Source of the DNA: an uncultured Eubacterium sp.
Lineage (GTDB): Bacteria > Bacillota > Clostridia > Lachnospirales > Lachnospiraceae
Assembly (NCBI GenBank): GCA_934316845.1
Contig: CAKRDZ010000008.1
Span: 1 to 64,000, forward strand
Length of the DNA stretch: 64,000 nucleotides
Direction: 5' to 3'
Each line of letters begins with the position of its first letter. The first letter of the stretch is position 1. The position numbers and the translations under genes are program-made. Under the pieces are notes generated by a model. That model was not told the DNA's origin and did no database searches. It saw only the letters and a list, made by a program, of their open reading frames with translations. Positions 35,301 to 43,141 of this stretch are shown piece after piece.

Positions 35301-35876
35301 AATCTCGTGGCAGATCCGTCCGTCAGAAGCTGCACCTGTTTCATCAATAAATTCTGTATCCATAAATACTTCCCAGGTTTTTCCAAGTTTTTCTGTGGAA
35401 AGGTACGTTCCATTATGTACGAGATGGGCTGCACGTGAAGTCATAAGCCACACATCGCGGTAAATGCCTGAGCCCGGATACCAGCGGCTGTTTGGCAGGT
35501 GGTATTCATTGCGGACAAGAAGTTCATTGTCGCCGTCCTCTAATTTGTCGGTCAGATCAACGACAAATTCTGAATAACCATGTTTCCATGTGAAAATTTC
35601 TTTTTGATTCAAATAAATGGTTGTATCCATATAGACACCTTCAAAGATCAGTTCCATCTTTTGCGTGTCCGGATCAGCCTTGTCAAGAAGCTGCTTTTTG
35701 TTGATAATCCTTCGATAACAACTTATGGCCTGTTCATACAGATTTTCTGTATCATAGATCATCCAGTCATGGGGAAGATCTACCGGCGTCCAGGACGTAT
35801 TTTGAAATAATGTTTCAATCGGAGTGTCCAAAGGAAACTTGCAAAACGTCCAGTTGTCATTCAGTCGTTTTTTCAT
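32334..35876 (-). CDS. Large GH2 glycosidase (beta-galactosidase-like) with CBM6-like modules
   Basis: About 1180 residues and no signal peptide, so probably cytoplasmic. The order is a sugar-binding jelly roll (about 1-170), an Ig-like domain (180-275), and a TIM barrel (280-560) with the acid/base Glu386 in WGIGNEIYD and the nucleophile Glu464 in FGSETSATV. Further Ig-like domains follow, and then two CBM6-like modules in the last 300 residues. Activity is most likely beta-galactosidase or beta-glucuronidase type; the exact sugar is not readable. The start codon was chosen for its AGGA site. No transporter or sugar regulator lies beside it. Confidence 0.88.
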   Translation of the reverse strand: MKKRLNDNWTFCKFPLDTPIETLFQNTSWTPVDLPHDWMIYDTENLYEQAISCYRRIINKKQLLDKADPDTQKMELIFEGVYMDTTIYLNQKEIFTWKHGYSEFVVDLTDKLEDGDNELLVRNEYHLPNSRWYPGSGIYRDVWLMTSRAAHLVHNGTYLSTEKLGKTWEVFMDTEFIDETGAASDGRICHEIFDADGTLVTTHESSIHFLDSVQVDKQVLTVIEPKLWDIEEPNLYQIRTSLYAGDTLTDSITQNLGFRDIAFDADKGFFLNGRHVKINGTCEHHVLGSLGAAMNKAALRRQLLTLKEMGVNSIRNAHNMPPEHMLNLCDELGLLLYTESFDMWERTKTDYDYGNDFKDWWKKDLTSWVRQDRNHPCVFIWGIGNEIYDTHFDRGLELTKELHNAVRELDYRKNACTTLASNYIEWEAAQRTGEVIDLVGYNYLDKCYDEHHEKYPDWKIFGSETSATVQSRGIYHFPLSNRLLTFDDLQCSTLGNCTTNWGAKNSEHTIIAHRDREFCFGQYLWSGFDYLGEPTPYFTKNSYFGQVDTAGFPKDTFYLYQAEWTDYKKKPMVHLLPYWDFNEGQLIDVRIFSNAPKVELFYQGQSQGVVEIDHTHGTTLSGDWQIPYSKGVIEAVAYDEDGNVIARDRQQSFGDPAGIRLTPDKETLTADGEDLIFVTIDTLDADGILVANGRSRMNVSVTGAGRLIGLDNGDSSDFDQYKGTSRKLFSGKLLAIIAAKTESGEIQVTVSSPSLPDAHLTLQAVPAETVPDGISCRMENTTYSLAQKTLEDGTVIPDRTNEIPVRKIELNNQGTSILDAEHKETVVTTKIYPENATYQDIEFKAVTLNGVQSNSVKITVDKESNTASIQAVGDGEFRLCCTCCNGLDHVEVISELEFEVTGLGDATHDPYKIVSAIDYSESSDDSLILSFQGGVYITGNDRTVVTFENIDFGDYGSDEIHLPIFSFSDVLPVEVWLGTPGLPSEKGSITEPAAPGTTCATGECLLQATYEAKSWYNHYQENVFTLSKRLKGVQTISIVVYPEIKMSLQGFYFTKVEKAYAKLLASDCSNVTGDMFTIDGDAIREIGNNVTVEYTNMHFTEDGFHQITICGRSHIEMNTIHVRFAPADGSDNVINQIVDFPYSDESQVQTFELEPVSGDYNLNLIFLPGCKFDLEWLQFE

Positions 35877-35909
35877 TTGATAAATCCTGCCTTTCATTTT
35901 ACAAAAGAT

Positions 35910-36088
35910 GTAACGATTCAGGTCTCCCCGCTCCCTATTCGCATTTCGAACACTTCGTGTTCTTTCCCATCTTTGACAAGGCTAAAAATGCTCATGTGGG
36001 GAGGGAACTCGATGTGCAGAAAACCAATGCCTTTTACGTGCAAGCATGACAATCCATTGGTTTTTGCACATCGGCCCTGAATAGTTAC
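35910..36088. mobile_element. MITE-like element, copy 2 (179 bp)
   Basis: The ends are GTAACGATTCAGG and CCTGAATAGTTAC, differing at one base of the 13 bp inverted repeat. Flanks CAAAAGAT and AAAAAGTT match at 6 of 8 positions, consistent with a decayed duplication. The inner blocks CGCATTTCGAACACTTC, AAGGCTAAAAATGCTCAT and TTACGTGCAAGCA match copy 1. The long stem (36011-36029 with 36055-36072) has a different sequence from copy 1 but still pairs. It lies in the presumed 5' leader of the GH2 gene. Confidence 0.8.
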
Positions 36089-36096
36089 AAAAAGTT

Positions 36097-36125
36097 TTGC
36101 ACTTTGATAATAATTATATTATACT
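36097..36125 (+). promoter_or_regulatory. Promoter of the GNAT gene
   Basis: TTGCAC (36097-36102), 17 bp spacer, TATACT (36120-36125). It starts eight bases from the end of the MITE-like element and overlaps a promoter on the other strand. Confidence 0.7.
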
Positions 36126-36141
36126 AGTAGTATGGTTTCAA
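36113..36141 (-). promoter_or_regulatory. Divergent promoter reading toward the GH2 gene
   Basis: On the minus strand: TTGAAA (36136-36141), 17 bp, TATAAT (36113-36118). A transcript from here would pass through the whole mobile element before reaching the GH2 start. It overlaps the GNAT promoter, so the two may compete. Confidence 0.65.
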
Positions 36142-36168
36142 GAAAAAAATAGGAATTTGGAGTGAAAA

Positions 36169-36630
36169 ATGCAAATTTGTAAAATGAGCGGCAGACAGAT
36201 AGAACAGGCGCTTGGATTGATCCGAACGGTCTTTGATGAATGTGATAAGGAAGATTATGAAGAAATTGGCATCAAAACATTTTATCATTTTATACAGAGA
36301 GATTCGATCATGGAAAAGGTCAGAAGTGGAGAGATGTTGTTTTTTGGCGCTTACGAGCAGTCGGAAATGGTCGGCGTGATCGCGATGCGGGGCGGATTTC
36401 ATGTGAGTCTGCTTTTTATAAAAAAAGAATACCAAAGGTGCGGCATTGGAAAAAAACTGGTCCGCCGTGGGATCGCTTATTGTCTGGAAGAAAATCCGGC
36501 GCTGCATGCCGTGACGGTCAATGCATCGCCCAAAGGGAAAAGGGCGTATGAAGCGATGGGGTTTGAGGCGTTGACACCGGAGCAGAAAAAACAGGGGATG
36601 CGGTTTACACCGATGCGGCTTGCTTTATAG
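36169..36630 (+). CDS. GNAT-family acetyltransferase
   Basis: A 153-residue N-acetyltransferase. Acetyl-CoA binding is shown by LLFIKKEYQRCGIGKKLVRR, a Q/RxxGxG/A-type loop, and by the C-terminal NASPKGKRAYEAMGFEAL segment. The acceptor cannot be predicted. It heads a run with the hybrid kinase gene, whose start lies 20 bp after its stop. Confidence 0.85.
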   Translation: MQICKMSGRQIEQALGLIRTVFDECDKEDYEEIGIKTFYHFIQRDSIMEKVRSGEMLFFGAYEQSEMVGVIAMRGGFHVSLLFIKKEYQRCGIGKKLVRRGIAYCLEENPALHAVTVNASPKGKRAYEAMGFEALTPEQKKQGMRFTPMRLAL

Positions 36631-36649
36631 AAAGGAACAGGAGAAACGG

Positions 36650-39424
36650 ATGGAGCAAAGTATAGATGCTCGCATGAGCGAAGAAAAAAAAGATCAGTTC
36701 AATATGCAGGCATTAAAAAAGAGTCTGGTATTTGGAACGAAGATATGCAAAAAGACATGGACTTACGAAATTACTGCCCTGGATGATGCGTATGCGGCGA
36801 TGCTGGGGATCCCGGCTGCACAAAAAGACGAGATGATCGGGGTCAGTATGTCGGAGATCATACATCCCAACGACTTTGAGCGGGTTGCAAAAGAAACTCT
36901 ATTGACGATACAGGGAAGTGAAAAATACGACTGCAAGTACCGCATGAAAAATGCAGAAGGAGAGTATCACTGGGTGTGGGATATCGGTGAGCGGTTTTGG
37001 AGCGGGGATCAGGAGTATATCCAATGTACGGTGATTGATATTGATGAAAAAGAAACGCTTATCCGCCAGCGCGATGTTACTTATGAGAGTGTACCCGGAG
37101 GTGTTATCTTTGTTGTTGTCGGAAAGGATAATTTTTACATCCGTGAGGCAAACCAGCATTATTTTGATATGCTTGGCGTGGAGAGGGACGAATATCTCGG
37201 ATCTTCGGGAAAATATACATTTCCGGAAGATCTTCCGAAACTTCGTGAACATTTTATCCAGCAGGCCAAAAACAGGGAACCGCTGGATTATGAATTTCGT
37301 AGCCGCTTAGAAGGACATGGAGAGATCGTTTGGTATCGCATCATCGGAAATTATATTGACTCGCGCGAGCAGGGAGAAGAGTATCTCTGTATCATGATGG
37401 ATATTACCACAAGAAAGACGATCCAATATGAACTTATCAGGGAAAAGGAAAAATACGAGAGGACGTTAAACAGTTCGGCGGATCTGATGTTTGAATATAA
37501 TATTCGTCATAAAAAATTCCGTATTCTGGGACAGAATTATATCTCCGACGATACAAAACTCGCGATCGAGGACAGCATGGATGCGGACTACCGGGAGATT
37601 ATATTTGGAAAAGATATTATCTTTCGTGCAGATCGAAGCAAGTTTAAGCAGTTTGTGCGCGGACAGACGGCGTTCAATGATACGATCCGCTTGTTGACAA
37701 AAAATACAGAGACAGGTAAAGTGTACTATGATAATTATGAATTGTTTTTAAATAAGATCATGGTAAAAGAAAAAACGATTCGCGTCATAGGTTATGCAAA
37801 GAAGGTGAGCTATAATGCCGTACCTATGACGATACGTCAGGAGCTGCATCAGATTTTTGATGAACAGATTTTAAAAGATTACAGCTTTATTTTGAAGATT
37901 GACGTACCCACAGGGGCTTTCCAGCCTTATTTTATCGAAAGTTCGGAGTACGAAACGTATACAGGAAATCTGTATTATGCCTCTTTTTTAAAATGGTGGA
38001 GCAATACATTTGTATGCGAAAAGGACCGCCAAGAGATTGGTTTTTTCCTGCAGTTAGATGAGATGCTTCGTATCCTTCATTCGGGTGAACCGAACGGTTA
38101 CCGCTTTTTCCGGGCGGAGACACAGGATCGGAAGAAGATCCATAAGTTATGCAGTTTTTCCTTTTATGGTTCGGATATCAATACGGTTCTTCTTGTTGTC
38201 CGCGATGTAAGCCAGATCCGGGAAGAAGAAGTGTATCAGAAAGAGGCCAGTCAGCGGCTCCTTACAGACGCTTTGATCGAAGCCAGGGCAGCTGTCAAAG
38301 GACGCCAGATGTTAATGAAATATCTGGCGGAAGAAATGGAGCATCCGATCGGCAGGATGAAGGATCTGTTATTGGAGCCGGAAAATCCGGAACTTCTTGC
38401 GCAATTGGAACGATGTGTAGAGTATATGAGTGAGATGGTTGGTGGAATCAAAGAGTATCAATTGATGCAGACGCCGTTTGGAAAAAGTAATGACTCTTTT
38501 AATTTGTATGCATTGTGCCGGGAAGTGTGTGAAGAGGAACGGAAAATATCGCTGGGACTGGACATTTCCATCCAGGAAGTGATCGAACTGCCGGTTCAGC
38601 AGGAATATTTTATGTATGGCGAGCGGTTTAAAGAAATTCTTGTCAATCTTTTGGGAAATGCTGTAAAATATGCACCAAAAGGCAGTGCCATTAAAATATA
38701 CATTCAGGAAACCAATGTAGAAGCGGATCGCTGCGTGATCCGGATCCGAATGGAAGATGAAGGTCCGGTGATCAATGAAAAATATTTTGAAAGAATGATA
38801 GACGATCAATACGATTATAATGTCAATGATAAGATGGACGCTTTGGGCGGAAGTGGTTTCTCCGCTTCTCTGGTTTCCAAGATTACAGAACTTCTTGGTG
38901 GTACTGTGGAGTTCCGAAAGGGGGTTTTGCAAAGCAATGTGGTAGAAATTTCCATTCCGGTTTTGTATTATAATCAAGCACAGCGGTTCCGCGGAGAGGT
39001 TCATAAGGAAGATGTGATCGAAGAGGTAAATATGCAGGGCCAGGGATTTCTTCTTGTGGGAAATGAAGAGCGGCGGGAATCGCTGGTGGCATCTTTATTA
39101 CAGGTAAATGGTGCGATGGTATATCAGGCATCTTCCGGGAAAATGGCGATGGAACTTCTGGAAAAATTTAACTCCGGCCAGATTACGACAGTACTTATCG
39201 ATAAAGATATGGAAGATATGAAATGTTATGAGTTGGCGAAATTAATTCGCTTTAACCCGCGCAAATTGTATCGAAAACTTCCGATCATTTTAATGTTAGA
39301 TGGAATTGAGCAGGAGGACAGCCGGCTGAATATGATGAGCGGGATCAATGCGACGATCCATAAGCCGATAAATCTTTCTAAGTTATTATGGATGATCGAA
39401 AATCTGCAGGGAAAAGGAGTATGA
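36650..39424 (+). CDS. Soluble PAS-domain hybrid histidine kinase with a degenerate receiver
   Basis: About 924 residues and no membrane segment. At least two clear PAS domains (about 30-140 and 150-265) and one or two weaker ones (270-530) come first. The helical region has His565 in EMEHPIGRM, an altered H box. The ATPase domain follows (LVNLLGNAVKYAP as N box, LGGSGFSASLV as G box). A C-terminal receiver-like domain keeps Asp851 in TVLIDKDME and Lys in ATIHKP, but the usual acidic pair is NEE. It is likely a cytoplasmic redox or metabolite sensor with no obvious partner regulator nearby. Its stop overlaps an alternative thiD start. Confidence 0.82.
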   Translation: MEQSIDARMSEEKKDQFNMQALKKSLVFGTKICKKTWTYEITALDDAYAAMLGIPAAQKDEMIGVSMSEIIHPNDFERVAKETLLTIQGSEKYDCKYRMKNAEGEYHWVWDIGERFWSGDQEYIQCTVIDIDEKETLIRQRDVTYESVPGGVIFVVVGKDNFYIREANQHYFDMLGVERDEYLGSSGKYTFPEDLPKLREHFIQQAKNREPLDYEFRSRLEGHGEIVWYRIIGNYIDSREQGEEYLCIMMDITTRKTIQYELIREKEKYERTLNSSADLMFEYNIRHKKFRILGQNYISDDTKLAIEDSMDADYREIIFGKDIIFRADRSKFKQFVRGQTAFNDTIRLLTKNTETGKVYYDNYELFLNKIMVKEKTIRVIGYAKKVSYNAVPMTIRQELHQIFDEQILKDYSFILKIDVPTGAFQPYFIESSEYETYTGNLYYASFLKWWSNTFVCEKDRQEIGFFLQLDEMLRILHSGEPNGYRFFRAETQDRKKIHKLCSFSFYGSDINTVLLVVRDVSQIREEEVYQKEASQRLLTDALIEARAAVKGRQMLMKYLAEEMEHPIGRMKDLLLEPENPELLAQLERCVEYMSEMVGGIKEYQLMQTPFGKSNDSFNLYALCREVCEEERKISLGLDISIQEVIELPVQQEYFMYGERFKEILVNLLGNAVKYAPKGSAIKIYIQETNVEADRCVIRIRMEDEGPVINEKYFERMIDDQYDYNVNDKMDALGGSGFSASLVSKITELLGGTVEFRKGVLQSNVVEISIPVLYYNQAQRFRGEVHKEDVIEEVNMQGQGFLLVGNEERRESLVASLLQVNGAMVYQASSGKMAMELLEKFNSGQITTVLIDKDMEDMKCYELAKLIRFNPRKLYRKLPIILMLDGIEQEDSRLNMMSGINATIHKPINLSKLLWMIENLQGKGV

Positions 39425-39429
39425 GCAGG

Positions 39430-40266
39430 ATGAAAAAAGTGTTGACGATCGCCGGCTCGGATTGCAGCGGCGGTGCCGGCATCCAGGCGGATTTGAAGAC
39501 AATTGGAGCGTTTGGATGTTATGGCATGAGTGTTATTACTGCGGTCACGGTACAGAATACATGCGGAGTAAAAGCCGTTTATCCGCTAGAGGCAGAGGTG
39601 GTCCGGCAGCAGTTGGAAGCAGTGTGTGAAGACATTTTTCCGGATGCGGTAAAGATTGGTATGCTCTGTAATGAAGAGATTATTGAAGCAGTCGCGCAAA
39701 CGATCGAAGCAATCCGTAACAAGCCGGTGGTACAACCGAAGATCGTACTGGATCCGGTACTCGTATCGACAAGTGGAAGAGCATTGCTGCAGCCACAGGC
39801 AAAAGAGGCATTACAGACCAGACTGCTTCCGTTAGTGGATCTCGTTACTCCGAATCTTGCGGAGACAAAAGTCCTTTGCCGCACAGAAAAAATGGGGCTG
39901 CCGGACAGAGAGACAGCAGGAAGAAAACTGGCAGAAGACAATGCCTGTGCCGTACTGATCAAGGGCGGACACGGCAGAGAATATGGCGATTCCGATGCGC
40001 AGGATCTGTTGATACCGGGGGCGGACAAGCCGGCAGTATGGTTTCGTGCCCCCTTTGTCGAAAATCCGAATACCCACGGAACCGGCTGTACGTTATCCTC
40101 TGCGATCGCCTGTGGACTGGCAGAAGAGAATACGCTGGAACAGAGTGTACAAAAGGCAAAAGAGTATCTGACCGGTGCGATTGCTGCCGGACTGGATCTG
40201 GGAGCCGGCAATGGCCCTCTGGATCACTTTTACCAAAATGAAAGGATGGAAAAAAATGGCAATTGA
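39430..40266 (+). CDS. thiD: Hydroxymethylpyrimidine (phosphate) kinase
   Basis: About 278 residues. It phosphorylates HMP and HMP-P for thiamine synthesis. Family marks are LTIAGSDCSGGAGIQADLKT, VTVQNTCGV, the central DPVLVSTSG and the C-terminal anion hole NTHGTGCTLSSAIACGLA. Some ThiD-like enzymes also act on pyridoxal. I prefer the ATG at 39430, ten bases after AGGAG; an ATG at 39421 overlaps the kinase stop. No TPP riboswitch or other thi genes are nearby. Confidence 0.9.
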   Translation: MKKVLTIAGSDCSGGAGIQADLKTIGAFGCYGMSVITAVTVQNTCGVKAVYPLEAEVVRQQLEAVCEDIFPDAVKIGMLCNEEIIEAVAQTIEAIRNKPVVQPKIVLDPVLVSTSGRALLQPQAKEALQTRLLPLVDLVTPNLAETKVLCRTEKMGLPDRETAGRKLAEDNACAVLIKGGHGREYGDSDAQDLLIPGADKPAVWFRAPFVENPNTHGTGCTLSSAIACGLAEENTLEQSVQKAKEYLTGAIAAGLDLGAGNGPLDHFYQNERMEKNGN

Positions 40267-41035
40267 TGTAAAGAATAAGAAAACGTCGCTGGATGAAGAA
40301 GCAGCAATTTATGAAAAACGCGACGAGACAGAAAGTGGAAAAAGCAGATGGAAGAAGATGAATCGGAGCCAGAAGATCACGCAGTTTAAAACGTATTACC
40401 TGCGTCCGCTCATTATTGGCGTGCTGGTGTTATGTGTGGTTGGATTCTTTATTTATAAAGATGTCATCATGAAAAAGGACATTGCATTCCGCTGTGCAAT
40501 TGTGAACGAAGTCGCGACGGAAATCCCGGTCAATGCCTTTTCTGATGAGTTTACCAAGTATATGAAACTTGATCCGGACAAAAATTTATCGTCGTTTCAT
40601 TTATATTATACCGATACACAGCTGGCGCAAAAAGTCGGTGCTTCGACAGCAAGTGATCTGTCGCAGATTTCCTCTTTGATCTATGCGTCCCTGCTCGATG
40701 GCATGATCGCCGGAGAAAAGGATTTTACGACGTATCATGATAACGGCTTTTTTGTGGATCTCAATGAGTTTTTGTCAGAAGAAGAGTTAAAAGCAATAGA
40801 ACCATATCTGTATATTCCGGATGATGAAAAAAATACAAAAAAGCACGCGTATGGTGTCTACCTTGAAAAGAGTGAGCGGTATAACAGCATCTTCCAGGGA
40901 GGCGGAGGCGTCGTTCAAAAACCGATCTATGGAATTATTACCAATTCGGAGAATACAGACCGCGGCAGATATTTTCTGTATTATCTGTTCCCGGAATTAC
41001 AAAAATTTGGCAATCCGGTAACTAAAAAAGAGTAA
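40256..41035 (+). CDS. Single-pass membrane protein with an extracytoplasmic domain, unknown function
   Basis: About 259 residues. Residues 1-50 are charged and cytoplasmic, about 53-73 form a single membrane segment (LIIGVLVLCVVGFFIY), and the rest is a soluble domain outside. The distribution of helices and the phrase GIITNSENTDRGRYFLYYLFP do not match a family I can name. It overlaps thiD by 11 bp, so translation is likely coupled. It may be a lone surface receptor or a transporter partner, but nothing in the sequence proves either. Confidence 0.55.
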   Translation: MAIDVKNKKTSLDEEAAIYEKRDETESGKSRWKKMNRSQKITQFKTYYLRPLIIGVLVLCVVGFFIYKDVIMKKDIAFRCAIVNEVATEIPVNAFSDEFTKYMKLDPDKNLSSFHLYYTDTQLAQKVGASTASDLSQISSLIYASLLDGMIAGEKDFTTYHDNGFFVDLNEFLSEEELKAIEPYLYIPDDEKNTKKHAYGVYLEKSERYNSIFQGGGGVVQKPIYGIITNSENTDRGRYFLYYLFPELQKFGNPVTKKE

Positions 41036-41072
41036 AGGGATACTACTTTTGGGTAATCTTTTAAAATAAGGG

Positions 41073-41101
41073 TTGACATTTGAAAATAATTGTCCTATAA
41101 T
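41073..41101 (+). promoter_or_regulatory. Consensus promoter of the ammonium transporter gene
   Basis: TTGACA (41073-41078), 17 bp spacer, TATAAT (41096-41101): a perfect sigma-A promoter. Transcription should start near 41108, about 15 bases before a strong terminator hairpin. Confidence 0.92.
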
Positions 41102-41121
41102 GGCAATCGTAAACGACAAAG

Positions 41122-41162
41122 ACGTCAAGCGAATGAAATTCATTTGCCTTGGCGTTTTTTTT
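41122..41162 (+). terminator. Leader terminator (attenuator candidate) before the ammonium transporter
   Basis: A stem of about 15 bp pairs 41122-41136 with 41140-41155, with one bulge and two wobble pairs, and is followed by eight T. It lies between a perfect promoter and the coding region, so most transcripts would stop at about 55 nt unless readthrough is allowed. Nitrogen genes in Clostridia are known to use ANTAR-protein antitermination at such sites; that link is inference here. Confidence 0.8.
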
Positions 41163-41261
41163 GTTTTTATCCTATTTTTTGCTGGCAGATAGGCGCGGCT
41201 GGGTGAATAGAGAAATACCGATCTAAGTCGCAGGAAACCAATTAAACAAGGAGGAATCTTT

Positions 41262-43037
41262 ATGACAGACGAAATTTTAAGTGTAATAAGTGACCAGGTA
41301 TTTGGTGTCTGGTTTTTGATCGGAGCCGCCCTTGTATTCTGGATGCAGGCCGGATTTGCAATGGTTGAGGCAGGTTTTACCAGAGCAAAAAATACAGGTA
41401 ACATTATTATGAAAAATCTGATGGATTTTTGTATTGGAACAGTAGTATTTATTTTACTGGGATTTGGATTGTTTCTCGGTGATGACATCGGTGGAATCAT
41501 CGGAAAACCAAATTTCGCAATTTTTACCGATTATGCAAACTTTGACTGGTCGGCTTTCGTATTTAACTTAGTATTTTGTGCGACGACAGCGACCATCGTA
41601 TCAGGAGCAATGGCAGAGAGAACTAAGTTCCTTTCCTATTGTATCTACTCCGCAGTAATCTCCGCAGTGATCTATCCAATCGAAGCTCACTGGACATGGG
41701 GTGGCGGCTGGTTAGCACAGATGGGATTCCATGATTTTGCCGGTTCCAACTGTATTCATATGGTTGGTGGTATCTCGGCATTGATCGGAGCATATCTCCT
41801 TGGACCTCGTATCGGTAAGTTTAAGAAGAAAAAAGACGGAAGCATCAAAGTTGGTGCATTTCCGGGACACAATATTGCACTCGGTGCACTCGGTGTATTT
41901 ATCTTGTGGCTTGGCTGGTACGGATTCAACGGTGCAGCTGCAACAACCGTACCACAGTTGGGAGCGATCTTTGTAACAACAACCATCGCACCGGCAGTAG
42001 CTACAGTAGTATGTATGATCTTTACCTGGGTAAAATATGGCAAACCGGATGTTTCCATGTGTCTGAATGCCTCTCTTGCCGGTCTGGTTGCGATCACAGC
42101 ACCTTGTGATGTGACGGATGCTTTTGGAGCAACGATCGTCGGAGCTGTTTCCGGTGTACTTGTTGTATTCGGTGTATGGCTTCTTGACTACAAATTACGT
42201 ATTGATGATCCGGTTGGAGCCGTGGCAGTACATATGATGAATGGTATCTGGGGTACTCTGGCAGTTGGTCTGGTAGCTACTGATACAGCACCAACCTATT
42301 CACTGGCAGGTGCCAATGGTGAGAAACTTCTCGGATTGTTCTATGGCGGTGGATTTAAACTTCTCGGTATCCAGCTTACCGGTATGCTTTGTACCGCATT
42401 GTGGACAGCAGTTACGATTACGATCACATTCCTTGTAATTAAGAAGACAGTAGGTCTCCGTGTTACGGCAGAAGAGGAAATTGCAGGACTCGATGCAACA
42501 GAACACGGTTTGGAATCCGCTTATTCCGGATTTGTTATCTCGGACAGCGTAAATACAATTGGTGACAGCGCATTGGCAGCTATCGCAGCATCGACACCGG
42601 AAGTCGAAGAGAAGAAAGTCCCTGTGGACGAGGCAGTTCCGGTACAGGTTCGCGAGCCAAAAGAGACAATGGCATCCGATGTTAAATTGTCAAAAGTTAC
42701 CATTATTTGTAAGCAGAATAAGTTTGAGGATCTGAATACCTCCCTCAATGAGATCGGCGTCAAAGGTCTGACCGTGACACAGGTACTTGGATGTGGTACT
42801 CAGAAAGGAAAAGCAGAGTATTACCGTGGTGTACCGGTTGAATTCTCCCTGCTTCCTAAGATCAAAGTCGAAGTTGTTGTAAGTGCTGTGCCGGTGAAAG
42901 CGGTAATTGATGCAGCAAAACAGGCATTGTATACCGGACATATCGGAGACGGTAAGATCTTTGTATACGATGTTGAGGATGTTGTCAAAGTCAGAACGGG
43001 TGAAACCGGATTTGATGCTTTGCAGGATGACAAATAA
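41262..43037 (+). CDS. amt: Ammonium transporter fused to a P-II signalling domain
   Basis: A 591-residue fusion. Residues 1-405 form an Amt channel with 11 membrane segments (GVWFLIGAALVFWMQAGFAMVEAG, HWTWGGGWLAQMGFHDFAG). After a linker of about 65 residues, residues 474-585 are a complete P-II domain: the T loop has QKGKAEYYRGVPVEF with Tyr520 and Tyr521 near the classic modification site, and the C-terminal signature is TGHIGDGKIFVYDVEDVVKVRTGE. P-II proteins normally bind Amt as separate trimers and block it in response to 2-oxoglutarate and ATP/ADP. Here the gate is tethered. RBS AAGGAGGA. Confidence 0.95.
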   Translation: MTDEILSVISDQVFGVWFLIGAALVFWMQAGFAMVEAGFTRAKNTGNIIMKNLMDFCIGTVVFILLGFGLFLGDDIGGIIGKPNFAIFTDYANFDWSAFVFNLVFCATTATIVSGAMAERTKFLSYCIYSAVISAVIYPIEAHWTWGGGWLAQMGFHDFAGSNCIHMVGGISALIGAYLLGPRIGKFKKKKDGSIKVGAFPGHNIALGALGVFILWLGWYGFNGAAATTVPQLGAIFVTTTIAPAVATVVCMIFTWVKYGKPDVSMCLNASLAGLVAITAPCDVTDAFGATIVGAVSGVLVVFGVWLLDYKLRIDDPVGAVAVHMMNGIWGTLAVGLVATDTAPTYSLAGANGEKLLGLFYGGGFKLLGIQLTGMLCTALWTAVTITITFLVIKKTVGLRVTAEEEIAGLDATEHGLESAYSGFVISDSVNTIGDSALAAIAASTPEVEEKKVPVDEAVPVQVREPKETMASDVKLSKVTIICKQNKFEDLNTSLNEIGVKGLTVTQVLGCGTQKGKAEYYRGVPVEFSLLPKIKVEVVVSAVPVKAVIDAAKQALYTGHIGDGKIFVYDVEDVVKVRTGETGFDALQDDK

Positions 43038-43069
43038 AAATAAAATCGTATTATCATAAGTGTAAATAA

Positions 43070-43116
43070 AAAAGAATGGTTCTCTTATCTATGCAGGATA
43101 AGGGAACCATTCTTTT
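43070..43116. terminator. Two-way terminator between amt and the beta-helix gene
   Basis: A 20 bp stem with a single wobble pair: AAAAGAATGGTTCTCTTATC (43070-43089) with 43097-43116. A and T tracts flank it, so it can serve both converging genes. Confidence 0.9.
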
Positions 43117-43141
43117 AGGTGGTGCGCCAAGCACCGTATGT

